Source of the DNA: an uncultured Coriobacteriia bacterium
GTDB taxonomy: Bacteria; Actinomycetota; Coriobacteriia; Coriobacteriales; QAMH01
Reading direction: 5' to 3'
DNA length: 7,485 bases
Assembly: GCA_902478425.1 (NCBI GenBank)
Contig: CABSKV010000069.1
Coordinates: forward strand, 1 to 7,485
The translations under genes and the position numbers were made by a program. The notes under the pieces are model-generated. The model was not told the DNA's origin. It saw only the letters and a list, made by a program, of their open reading frames with translations, and did no database searches. Below, one piece after another: positions 1-6,984 of the stretch (within the stretch, counting starts at the first letter, position 1; the number at the start of each line of letters is the position of its first letter).

Positions 1-21
1 GGAGATGTGTATAAGAGACAG
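1..21. other. Nextera/Tn5 sequencing adapter remnant (not genomic)
   Basis: Bases 3-21 read AGATGTGTATAAGAGACAG, the 19-base Tn5 mosaic end used in Nextera libraries. The two preceding G bases match the read-2 version of that adapter. The stretch sits exactly at the contig edge, as untrimmed adapter would. It is translated into the artefactual peptide MCIRDS in the frame of the first gene, and MYKRQ in another frame; both peptides are familiar as adapter translations at the ends of metagenomic proteins. Genomic sequence begins at about base 22. Confidence 0.97.
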
Positions 22-22
22 C

Positions 23-673
23 CCCTATACGGTCAAGAGCCAGAGCTCGGAGCTCCTCGGAGGCAAGAAGGAGATCAACTGGGGCGCCCGCCTCTTCCAC
101 GTGGGCGTCATATTCCTGCTCTTCGGTCACCTGTTCGGGCTGTTCGTTCCCAAGCAATTCCTCGCGGATGTCGGGATCACGCCGCACATGAACCAGATGA
201 TCGAGATCGTCGCGGGCGGTGCCTGCGCAGTGCTCTGTCTGGTCGGCATCGCGCTGATGATCCATCGTCGCATCACCAACCCCCGTATCCGCAAGACCTC
301 GCGTCCGAGCGATTGGCTCGTGTTGGTCCTGATCGCCGGCGTGCTGATCATGGGCGCGACGTGCGTGATCAACGCGATGCTCTTCGACCAGTCGGGTGAG
401 GGGCTCTTCGATTTCGTGAACTGGGCCATCGCCCTGGTCACGCTCCAGCCCGATGCGTACACCTACCTGATCGATGCGGCAACGCCCCAGAAGATTCACA
501 TCTTCATCGGGCTTTGCATCTTCCTCGTGGTTCCCTTCACGAGGCTCATACACATCTGGAGCGGCTACGCATCGCCGATCTACCTGCTGCGAAACATGCA
601 GAAGATGCGCATGAACGGTGCGCCGATGGGGGATGACCTCCCGGCACGTACGATGGAGAGGAGCACGGACTGA
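23..673 (+). CDS. narI: Respiratory nitrate reductase gamma subunit (cytochrome b), 5'-truncated
   Basis: This is the membrane subunit of NarGHI. It oxidises quinol at the membrane and passes electrons through two b hemes to the NarH Fe-S chain and the NarG molybdenum site. The four heme-ligating histidines are visible, with the same spacing as E. coli His56, His66, His187 and His205: codons at 98-100 (LFHVG), 128-130 (GHLFG), 497-499 (KIHIF) and 551-553 (RLIHIW). The segment YTVKSQSSELL aligns with E. coli YTWRAASSQML, so about 32 N-terminal residues, including the first membrane helix, lie beyond the contig edge. Any start at base 5 is false because those codons are adapter. Four hydrophobic segments remain, followed by a short hydrophilic tail ending in TGA at 671-673. 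NarI is usually last in narGHJI, which fits the gap that follows. The related DsrM/HdrE-type cytochromes are less likely given the NarI-like C-terminus. Confidence 0.93.
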   Translation, partial: PYTVKSQSSELLGGKKEINWGARLFHVGVIFLLFGHLFGLFVPKQFLADVGITPHMNQMIEIVAGGACAVLCLVGIALMIHRRITNPRIRKTSRPSDWLVLVLIAGVLIMGATCVINAMLFDQSGEGLFDFVNWAIALVTLQPDAYTYLIDAATPQKIHIFIGLCIFLVVPFTRLIHIWSGYASPIYLLRNMQKMRMNGAPMGDDLPARTMERSTD

Positions 674-754
674 GCTCGCGATAGCCGCGCCTGCGGCTTT
701 CGGGAGCAACGGCTCGCGCTTGCGAGCCGGATAGCTCGCCTCGGTTGATAGAGC
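674..754 (+). promoter_or_regulatory. Structured leader between narI and the formate dehydrogenase operon
   Basis: Besides the hairpin at 683-698, CGGCTCGC (710-717) and GCGAGCCG (722-729) form a perfect eight-base-pair stem around a GCTT loop. No T run follows, so this is not an intrinsic terminator. GCTCGC occurs at 674-679, 712-717 and 734-739, and the single GCGAGC at 722-727 could pair with any of them, giving mutually exclusive folds. The short words GATAGCC (680-686) and GATAGCT (730-736) flank the region. I cannot identify a convincing sigma-70 promoter. The structure is visible; a regulatory role is inference, and in GC-rich DNA such stems can arise by chance. Confidence 0.3.
683..700 (+). 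terminator. Possible weak intrinsic terminator after narI
   Basis: AGCCGC (683-688) and GCGGCT (693-698) form a perfect six-base-pair stem with a four-base loop, GCCT. The stem starts ten bases after the narI stop and runs directly into TTT at 698-700. The T run is too short for a strong terminator, so partial readthrough into the formate dehydrogenase operon is possible. Confidence 0.35.
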
Positions 755-761
755 AAAGGAG
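755..761 (+). promoter_or_regulatory. Ribosome binding site of the formate dehydrogenase alpha gene
   Basis: AAAGGAG lies seven bases upstream of the ATG at 769. It settles the start there rather than at the in-frame TTG at 745, which lies upstream of this site and would read through it. Confidence 0.8.
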
Positions 762-768
762 TACGACC

Positions 769-3700
769 ATGGCTCACGTGAATGACGTTCTAAGTGACCG
801 CACGGTCCACAAGTGCACCAGGCTGCGCGAAGCGAAGCGGGGCACGACGGTATGCCAGTTCTGCGCAGTGGGATGCTCCCAATTGGCCTTCTACAAGGAC
901 AAGGAGCTCATCGAGGTCGAAGGCGACCCCCGCTCTCCCATCAACGCCGGGCGCCAGTGCCCGAAGGGCATGTCGACGTTCATGCTGAACCGCAATCCCT
1001 ACAGGGAGACGCGCGCGCTCTATCGCGCGCCGGGCTCTGCCGCGTGGGAGGAGAAGAGCCTCGACTGGATGCTCGATACCATCGCCGAGCGCATCTGGGA
1101 AACCCGCAACAACGGGTTCGTCGAGAAGGACGAAAACGGCATGACGGTCAACTGCGCCACGAACATCGGCTTCATCGGCGGCTCCGCCAACGACAACGAG
1201 GAATGCTATCTCATCCGAAAGCTCTTCACGGGAGGCCTGGGCATACTGCCCACGGAGAACTCCGCGCGCTACTGCCATTCGACGACCGTCACGGCGCTCT
1301 CGCCGACGTTCGGGTTCGGTGCCTGCACCAACCCGCCGCGCGACCTCATCCACAGCGATTGCATCCTGATCATGGGCTCCAACATGGGCGAGGCGCATCC
1401 GGTGGCGTTTCACTGGCCGATGGAGGCAAAGCGCCGCGGTGCCGTCACCATCCACGTGGACCCGCGCTTCACGCGCACGTCTGCCGTGTGCGACCACTAC
1501 GTCCACACCCGCCCCGGTGCCGACATCGCGTTCATCGGCGGTCTCATCAACTACATCCTCGAACATGACTACTGGTTCAAGGAGTACGTGATCCACTACA
1601 CGAACGCGGCCACCCTCATCGACCCGGGCTTTAGCTTCAACGATGTGACCGGCTTCTTCAACGGCTGGGACCCGGAGACCGAGTCGTATGCCAAGGCGGG
1701 GACGACCTGGGACTACCAGTACGAGATGAACCCCGATGGCAGCTACGGGCAGCCCAAGCAAGACTTGACGCTGCAAGACCCCCACTGCGTGTTCCAGCTC
1801 ATCAAGAAGCAGTTCAGCTACTACACACCAGAGGTCGTGGCCGAGATCTGCGGATGCCGTCCCGAAGACATCGTGAAGGTCGGCGAGCTCATCGGCCGCA
1901 ACTCGGGACGCGATCGCACGACGGCGTTCTGCTACGCGACCGGCTTCACGCAGCATTCCAGCGGCACCCAGATCATCCGCACCGCGGCGATCCTGCAGCT
2001 GCTCCTCGGCAACATCGGACGTCCGGGTGGCGGCATCCTGGCGCTGCGCGGGCACTCCAACGTGCAGGGCGCCACCGACGTCCCGACGCTGTTCAACGTC
2101 CTGCCCAACTACATCCCCCAGCCGGAAGCCCATCCCGGAAACGCCACCTTGGCCGATTACCTCGCCAACGGGCATGGTTTTAGCGGGGCGCTCGACAAGA
2201 CGAGCGATGGCATGTGGAAGCTGGAGACGGAGCGCGGCTCGTGGGCATCCCTGCCAAACTACATGATCAGCCTGCTCAAGGCATACTACGGAGAGAACGC
2301 CACGAAGGATAACGAATACGGCTACCAGTGGCTTCCGAAGCTCAGCGACAACGAGTCGCTGACCGTCTCGATGGAAAAGGCGCTGCGCGGCGGCATGGAC
2401 GGCATGGTGGTGTTCGGCCAGAACATCGCGGTGACGAACCCCAACACCGGCTGGAGTCGCGATGCCATGCGAAACCTCAAGTGGCTCGTGGTGTGCGATC
2501 TCTTCGAGAACGAGAGCGCTTCGGTCTGGTACGCCGACCCAGACGGCCCCGCGCCCGAGGATTGCCTCACGGAGGTGTTCTACCTGCCCGTGTGCACCTG
2601 CCTCGAGAAAGCCGGCTCGGTCACGAATACCGAGCGCCTGCTGCAATGGCACGAGCGCCTCCAGGAGGCGCCGGGCGATGCCCACTCGGATGCCTGGTAC
2701 ATCTACCAGCTGGGCAAGAGGCTGCAGGCCAAGGCAAACGCGTCCGATAAGGAGCGCGATGCGGGCATGCGTGCGCTGTACTGGGATTACGATCCGGTTT
2801 ACGCCGCCACGAAGACCGACCAGGAGTTCGAGCTGACCAGCGTCGAGGGCGATCCGGACATGATGAAGATCGTCAAGGAGATGAACGGGTTCAACGTCGA
2901 GGACGGTTCCGTCTGCCAAGGCGCGGGAACCCTCAAGGACGACGGTTCCACCGTGTGCGGGTGCCGCCTGCTATCGGGAATACTTGGCCCCGACGGCGAG
3001 AACCTGATGAACCGCGTCGAGACGGGCGAGGTCTACAACGGCTCGATCTTCTCGGACTATCGCGTGACCTGGCCGGAGAACTCCCGCATCCTATATAACC
3101 GCTGCTCGGCAGACCCCGAGGGCAAGCCCTGGTCCGAGCGCAAGAAGCTCGTCTGGTGGGACGAGGAGCTCGAGCAGTGGGTGGGCTACGACAAGCCGCA
3201 GTTCAACGCGAAGAAGCCGCCGAGCTACAAGCCAGAACCCGGTGCCACCGGCGACATGGCGCTTGCCGGCGACTGCCCCTTCGGTGCCCATTCGGATGGC
3301 AAGGCGTGGCTCTTCGTGCCCTACAGCATCAAGGAAGGGCCCATGCCCATCTACTACGAGACCACCGAGTCTCCCTACGATAACAAGCTCTGGGAGCAGA
3401 CGCGCGATCCCGGCTTGCACATCGTCGACGACGTCGAGAATCCCATCGCTCCTTCGGGGGATTTGGATTACCCGACGATCATGACCACCTACCACGTGAC
3501 CGAGCACTGGCTGTCGGGTGCGCAGACGCGCAACATCCCCTGGCTCGTCGGGTTGCAACCGGTGCGCTTCGTGGAGCTGTCACCCGAGCAGGCCGAGAGC
3601 ATCGGCGTGGAAACGGGCGATTACGTCACGGTCGAAAGCGCGCGAGCCAAGCTGCAAATTCCCGTCCTGGTGACGCCGCGCCTGCGCATCGGCGATGTCT

Positions 3701-3966
3701 ACGGGAAGAGGGCGACCATCGCGGGCACCTTCGTCGCATCGGGATACAAGGGCCTGATGGTCAGCGACATCACCAACGACCTGAGTCCCGCCATCATGGC
3801 ACCTGATGGATTGATTCCGGCATCGAAGGGCTTCACGGTGCGCATCACCAAGGGCGACCCCTCAGACCTCAAGAAGCTGGATCCCCATCCGCTCAAGTAC
3901 GACCCCATATTCGATAAGCCGATACCCGAGACACCGTGGCCGGCTCAACCGGAAGCGAGGAATTAG
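769..3966 (+). CDS. Formate dehydrogenase catalytic (alpha) subunit, FdnG-like, Cys form, no Tat signal
   Basis: This 1065-residue member of the molybdopterin (DMSO reductase) superfamily resembles E. coli FdnG (1015 residues) along its length. It should oxidise formate to CO2 at a Mo- or W-bis-pterin site. Cys29, Cys32, Cys36 and Cys64 (CX2CX3CX27C) bind the N-terminal [4Fe-4S] cluster, followed by Lys66 in CPKG. The segment NSARYCHSTTV matches FdnG NQARVUHGPTV, so the metal ligand is Cys169 (TGC at 1273-1275), followed by His170. The catalytic arginine is Arg427 in ALRGHSNVQG. The pterin-dinucleotide-binding domain begins near residue 900. The N-terminus goes straight to the cluster with no twin-arginine signal. 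Reading back to the in-frame stop at 682-684 gives no RR pair either, so the subunit should stay in the cytoplasm. The beta gene begins two bases after the stop. The family is secure. Formate is the likely substrate because of the FdnG-specific similarity, but this is not proven. Confidence 0.9.
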   Translation: MAHVNDVLSDRTVHKCTRLREAKRGTTVCQFCAVGCSQLAFYKDKELIEVEGDPRSPINAGRQCPKGMSTFMLNRNPYRETRALYRAPGSAAWEEKSLDWMLDTIAERIWETRNNGFVEKDENGMTVNCATNIGFIGGSANDNEECYLIRKLFTGGLGILPTENSARYCHSTTVTALSPTFGFGACTNPPRDLIHSDCILIMGSNMGEAHPVAFHWPMEAKRRGAVTIHVDPRFTRTSAVCDHYVHTRPGADIAFIGGLINYILEHDYWFKEYVIHYTNAATLIDPGFSFNDVTGFFNGWDPETESYAKAGTTWDYQYEMNPDGSYGQPKQDLTLQDPHCVFQLIKKQFSYYTPEVVAEICGCRPEDIVKVGELIGRNSGRDRTTAFCYATGFTQHSSGTQIIRTAAILQLLLGNIGRPGGGILALRGHSNVQGATDVPTLFNVLPNYIPQPEAHPGNATLADYLANGHGFSGALDKTSDGMWKLETERGSWASLPNYMISLLKAYYGENATKDNEYGYQWLPKLSDNESLTVSMEKALRGGMDGMVVFGQNIAVTNPNTGWSRDAMRNLKWLVVCDLFENESASVWYADPDGPAPEDCLTEVFYLPVCTCLEKAGSVTNTERLLQWHERLQEAPGDAHSDAWYIYQLGKRLQAKANASDKERDAGMRALYWDYDPVYAATKTDQEFELTSVEGDPDMMKIVKEMNGFNVEDGSVCQGAGTLKDDGSTVCGCRLLSGILGPDGENLMNRVETGEVYNGSIFSDYRVTWPENSRILYNRCSADPEGKPWSERKKLVWWDEELEQWVGYDKPQFNAKKPPSYKPEPGATGDMALAGDCPFGAHSDGKAWLFVPYSIKEGPMPIYYETTESPYDNKLWEQTRDPGLHIVDDVENPIAPSGDLDYPTIMTTYHVTEHWLSGAQTRNIPWLVGLQPVRFVELSPEQAESIGVETGDYVTVESARAKLQIPVLVTPRLRIGDVYGKRATIAGTFVASGYKGLMVSDITNDLSPAIMAPDGLIPASKGFTVRITKGDPSDLKKLDPHPLKYDPIFDKPIPETPWPAQPEARN
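3955..3962 (+). promoter_or_regulatory. Ribosome binding site of the formate dehydrogenase beta gene
   Basis: GCGAGGAA, with core GAGG at 3957-3960, lies inside the last codons of the alpha gene, eight bases upstream of the ATG at 3969. This supports the start at 3969 over the earlier in-frame position at 3936, and suggests translational coupling with the alpha gene. Confidence 0.7.
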
Positions 3967-3968
3967 CC

Positions 3969-4898
3969 ATGAATCTGAATCCGCTGAACATCCTCAAGCT
4001 TTCCGACAGGAAGTACGATGCGAAGGAACCGCACAAGAACCATCGCATCGACGTCATCTACGCGCTTTTCAAGCGCCACGAGCCGCGTGCGGCGCAAACC
4101 GAGATGGCCTTCTTCACCGACACCTCCGTCTGCTCGGGATGCAAGGCCTGCGAGGTCGCATGCAAGCAATGGAACATGCTGAAGACCACGGATATCCAGT
4201 GGTCGAAGAACAGCTACGACAACACGCGCGTGCTCTCGTCGGAGAGCTGGCGACACGTCAAGTTCATCGAGCGTTTCTCGGAGGTCAACGAGACGGACAA
4301 GCCGGCCCCCAAGGCGATGGACGACCTGCTCAACGAGCCGAAGCAAGGCGAGTGGCTCTTCATGTCCGACCATTGCAAGCATTGTCAGGAGTCGCCCTGC
4401 CAGGAAGCATGCCCCACCGGTGCGATCATCCGCAACGAGTTTGGCGGCATCTACTACCAGACCGACATCTGCATGGGCTGCCGCATGTGCGTGGCCGCGT
4501 GCCCGTTTGGCGTTCCCGAGGTGAGCGAGGAGACCGGGCATTCCATGAAGTGCGCGGGATGCTACGATCGCCTGCGTGACGGGTTGAAGCCCGCCTGCGC
4601 CACGGCATGCACCACGACCGCGATCCAGTTCGGGCCGCGCGAGGAGATGGTCGAGAAGGCGCGTGCGCGTCTCGCCACCCTCCACGAGCAGGGCTTCGAG
4701 AAGGCCAATCTCTACGGCGTCGACCCGTTCCAGGATTACAAGCCGCTCAATTCGTTCTACCTGCTGATGGACGAGCCCGCGGTCTACGGCTTGCCCAATC
4801 AGCCGAAATTGCCCGTGCGGTTCATGGTGGGGGATTACGCCAACGCCATCGGAACGCTCTTGATCGCGACGATCGCGATTATCGTTTGCTTGCTGTAG
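3969..4898 (+). CDS. Formate dehydrogenase iron-sulfur (beta) subunit with C-terminal membrane helix
   Basis: This 309-residue electron-transfer subunit resembles E. coli FdnH (294 residues). It carries electrons from the catalytic subunit to the membrane anchor. Sixteen cysteines form four [4Fe-4S] motifs: Cys55/58/61/65, Cys136/139/144/148, Cys168/171/174/178 and Cys195/198/210/214. The last set has the wide CX2CX11CX3C spacing of FdnH/NrfC/DmsB-type subunits. There is no signal peptide, consistent with the alpha subunit. The protein ends in a hydrophobic helix at about 288-309, and the stop codon falls right at its end. FdnH also has a C-terminal helix, whereas PsrB/NrfC-type partners of NrfD proteins usually lack one. 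Two bases separate it from the alpha gene and 14 from the anchor gene, so all three are surely one operon. Confidence 0.92.
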   Translation: MNLNPLNILKLSDRKYDAKEPHKNHRIDVIYALFKRHEPRAAQTEMAFFTDTSVCSGCKACEVACKQWNMLKTTDIQWSKNSYDNTRVLSSESWRHVKFIERFSEVNETDKPAPKAMDDLLNEPKQGEWLFMSDHCKHCQESPCQEACPTGAIIRNEFGGIYYQTDICMGCRMCVAACPFGVPEVSEETGHSMKCAGCYDRLRDGLKPACATACTTTAIQFGPREEMVEKARARLATLHEQGFEKANLYGVDPFQDYKPLNSFYLLMDEPAVYGLPNQPKLPVRFMVGDYANAIGTLLIATIAIIVCLL

Positions 4899-4902
4899 GA
4901 GG
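4897..4902 (+). promoter_or_regulatory. Ribosome binding site of the NrfD-like anchor gene
   Basis: AGGAGG overlaps the stop codon of the beta gene (TAG, 4896-4898) and continues as GGGAG, about ten bases upstream of the ATG at 4913. It fixes the anchor start at 4913. The reading frame is open back to 4607, but that part lies out of frame within the beta gene and encodes no membrane segments. Confidence 0.8.
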
Positions 4903-4912
4903 GGAGACAGAC

Positions 4913-5815
4913 ATGGATAGAACATGGGTCAAAGGCCAGCCATCTGCCTATCAACAGCACGATATAGTTCATTTTCCCGACTGGAAGAACATCATCGTAT
5001 GGGACCTCTTCTTCAACAACCTCACCTCGGGGTTCATGTTCGTGACGATGATCACGTGGCTCATCGCCCCGGATATCTTCGGCCCCGTGTTGCCCATCGC
5101 GCTGACGCTCGCGTTTCTCATCGTCATCTTCGATTTGATGCTGCTCGTCGCCGACCTCGGTGATCACTTCCGGTTCCTGCACGCCATGCGCGTCATGCAC
5201 CCGACTGCTCCCCTGTCGGTCGGCGTGGTGGGACTGATCTTCTACTCGATCATGCTGTTCATCGCGCTCGTCATCTACTGGGTGACGTTCGCGCTGCTGG
5301 CAACTGTAGGATTGCCGCTCGAGGTCGCCGCCGTCCTCGGCGTGCTCTTCCGCCTCTTCGCCGTCCTGGCGCTCATCGCCTCGTGCGCCGTGATCTGCTA
5401 CAAGGGCGTCGCCTTCAGCTGCACGTCGCAGCCGGGCGTGAAGCGAGCCCGCTGGCTCACTTGCTGGGTGGTATGCGATGCGCTCACGATCGGAATGGGC
5501 CTCTTGATAGTGCTCTCGTTCGTTCTCGGGCAGCTCGCTCCCGTCGAGGCGCTCGTCATCCCGTTCGTCGTGCTCATCGTCTTCCGCTGCTTCACCTATG
5601 CGCTGGTGTGGATGAACATCCACGAGCGTGCCTCGCTGATGTATTCCAAGGCCCGCCTCGCGCTCAATGCGGTGATTGTCTACGGCATCGCGGGCATCTG
5701 CGCCATCGCGGCCTGCTTCTTCGGGCCCATCGGAGTTGCCGCCGCCGGGGCGATTTGCCTGCTCGCGGGAATCTGGGAGCGCTACTGGATCATCTTCGTG
5801 GCGCACCCGCACTAG
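4913..5815 (+). CDS. NrfD/PsrC-type membrane anchor, quinone-reactive subunit of the formate dehydrogenase
   Basis: This 300-residue protein is almost entirely hydrophobic, with about eight predicted membrane helices: roughly 32-53, 58-82, 102-130, 138-160, then four more to the end. That is the NrfD/PsrC topology. The segment ADLGDHFRFLHAMRVMHP, followed by APLSVG (residues 80-104), corresponds to the family's helix 2-3 loop, where the conserved acidic residue and R/H positions lie near the quinone site. The C-terminal ERYWIIFVAHPH is also family-like. It contains no heme-ligand histidine pattern like FdnI. As third gene of the operon it should anchor the alpha and beta subunits and pass electrons to menaquinone, or take them from menaquinol in reverse. 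The family is identified by hydropathy and a few motifs, so it is less certain than its partners. PsrC itself is a polysulfide reductase anchor, but the FdnG-like partner argues for formate here. Confidence 0.82.
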   Translation: MDRTWVKGQPSAYQQHDIVHFPDWKNIIVWDLFFNNLTSGFMFVTMITWLIAPDIFGPVLPIALTLAFLIVIFDLMLLVADLGDHFRFLHAMRVMHPTAPLSVGVVGLIFYSIMLFIALVIYWVTFALLATVGLPLEVAAVLGVLFRLFAVLALIASCAVICYKGVAFSCTSQPGVKRARWLTCWVVCDALTIGMGLLIVLSFVLGQLAPVEALVIPFVVLIVFRCFTYALVWMNIHERASLMYSKARLALNAVIVYGIAGICAIAACFFGPIGVAAAGAICLLAGIWERYWIIFVAHPH

Positions 5816-5841
5816 GAGCCGGCGAAATACGCAGGGTATTG

Positions 5842-5874
5842 ACGTGCCGGGGGTCTGATTCCTGGCACGTTCTA
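5842..5874. terminator. Convergent hairpin terminator
   Basis: ACGTGCCGGG (5842-5851) pairs with CCTGGCACGT (5861-5870) over ten base pairs with one G-T wobble and a nine-base loop. On the plus strand a modestly T-rich TTCTATCT follows, which fits termination of the formate dehydrogenase operon. The hairpin lies immediately downstream of the modC stop (CTA at 5872-5874, read on the minus strand), so it may also protect or end that transcript, although no T run follows on the minus strand. Confidence 0.55.
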
Positions 5875-6984
5875 TCTGCTCACCAGGTAGATCTTCTCCT
5901 GCGGAAGGTGCACCCAGAGCTCCTCGCCCATTTCGGGCCAGACCTCCGGGCCGTCCTTGAGCTTGTCGATGCGCCAGAACAGGTGCTGGTGCAAGAACCT
6001 CATCTCGTCATCGCTGCGCTCGACAGCCGGTGCAAACGAGCTATCGCGGTCGAGGAAGCCGAGTAGCGCGCTTCGCTCGAAGCGCGAATCGCTGATGCGG
6101 TCGACGCGCACGCGGTAGTTGTTGGTGCCCGGTCCGCTCGCGCGCTCGAGATAGAACGCGCGCACGCCCAGGAATCGCACGTCGTCGGGCACTTCCCGCT
6201 CGCACTCGATGCGCACGCCCCACTTGGGCGCCCACACGGCGTGCTCGTCGGCCTTGATGACGGGCGTGGTGTTCTTGCAGCCCGAGAGCTTGAGGGCCGC
6301 CTCGGATTGCGGGTTGTTCACGAGCTCGTCGCCCACGTCGACTTCGAGTATGTGCCCGTCATCCACGACGGCGATGCGGTCGCAGAAGCGCAGCGCCTCG
6401 TCGATGTCATGGCTCACGTAGAGGATGGTCCCCTCGAAGGCCTCGAAGAGGTCGACGAGGTTTTGCTCGAGCACGCTCTTGAGGTGCGAGTCGAGCGCGG
6501 AGAAGGGCTCGTCGAGCATGAGGATGCCCGGTCGGGCCGCGAGCATGCGCGCGAGTGCCACGCGCTGTTGCTGGCCACCGGAGAGCTGGGAGGGGTAGCG
6601 TTTGGCGAAGCCCTCGAGCGAGAAGCGCTTGAGTTCAGTTGCGACGATGAGGTCGCGATCGTCCTTGCTCACGCTTTTGGGGATGCCCGCCGCGACGTTT
6701 TCCTCGATGGTCATGTTGGGAAAGAGCATGTAGTTCTGGAAGAGCAGTGCCGTCTTGCGCTGCTGGGGGCTCAGATTGATCTTGGCTGCCGAGTCGAAGA
6801 AGACGGTGTCGTTCACGACGATGCGCCCCTCGTCGGGCATCTCGATGCCCGCGATGCAGCGCATGGTGAGGCTCTTCCCGCAGCCCGATGCGCCGAGGAA
6901 GCCGAGCGTCTCGGCACCCGCATCGACGCATACGTCGAGCGAGAAATCGCCGAATGACTTCCTGATGTCGATCTGTAGGCTCAT
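5872..6984 (-). CDS. modC: Molybdate ABC transporter ATP-binding protein
   Basis: This 370-residue ATPase powers uptake of molybdate (possibly tungstate) through the permease encoded next to it. The ABC motifs are complete: Walker A GASGCGKS at residues 31-38, Q-loop Gln83, signature LSGGQ at 134-138, Walker B LMLDE at 155-159, D-loop SALD at 162-165, and switch His192. Residues from about 240 to 370 form a C-terminal regulatory region, probably a divergent TOBE/MOP-like domain, which in ModC can bind oxyanion. The length is close to E. coli ModC (352). The reading frame stays open upstream to 7221, but the start at 6984 is chosen because of a good ribosome binding site and the four-base ATGA overlap with the permease stop. 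The ATPase alone could be a sulfate-type CysA; the ModB-like neighbour favours molybdate. Its product would feed the molybdenum cofactor of the two enzymes to the left. Confidence 0.87.
   Translation of the reverse strand: MSLQIDIRKSFGDFSLDVCVDAGAETLGFLGASGCGKSLTMRCIAGIEMPDEGRIVVNDTVFFDSAAKINLSPQQRKTALLFQNYMLFPNMTIEENVAAGIPKSVSKDDRDLIVATELKRFSLEGFAKRYPSQLSGGQQQRVALARMLAARPGILMLDEPFSALDSHLKSVLEQNLVDLFEAFEGTILYVSHDIDEALRFCDRIAVVDDGHILEVDVGDELVNNPQSEAALKLSGCKNTTPVIKADEHAVWAPKWGVRIECEREVPDDVRFLGVRAFYLERASGPGTNNYRVRVDRISDSRFERSALLGFLDRDSSFAPAVERSDDEMRFLHQHLFWRIDKLKDGPEVWPEMGEELWVHLPQEKIYLVSR

Noticed and set aside
7..399. An open frame starting MYKRQ near the left edge
   Set aside because: The start is adapter sequence and the rest is an out-of-frame reading of narI.
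720..749. A possible promoter, TTGCGA (720-725) with TTGATA (744-749)
   Set aside because: The -10 match is poor and the -35 box lies inside the hairpin, so I cannot support it.
674..768. A molybdenum-cofactor riboswitch upstream of the molybdoenzyme gene
   Set aside because: The position would make sense, but the gap is short and I do not recognise the motif's conserved core. A covariance-model search of 600-800 would decide.
1273..1330. A selenocysteine insertion element after the active-site codon
   Set aside because: The codon is TGC, not TGA, so no such element is needed.
790..2919. A 709-codon open frame on the minus strand, antisense to the formate dehydrogenase alpha gene
   Set aside because: It is a by-product of GC-rich codon structure. 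Its translation has no recognisable domain, and the opposite strand encodes a full molybdopterin enzyme with all its motifs.
3963..4925. A 320-codon open frame on the minus strand, antisense to the beta gene
   Set aside because: It mirrors almost exactly the real iron-sulfur gene with its sixteen cluster cysteines, and its own translation is a low-information Arg/Ala/Leu mix.
6241..6957. A 238-codon plus-strand open frame opposite modC
   Set aside because: The ABC motifs are on the minus strand. The plus-strand reading is an acidic Glu/Val/Ala-rich shadow without domains.
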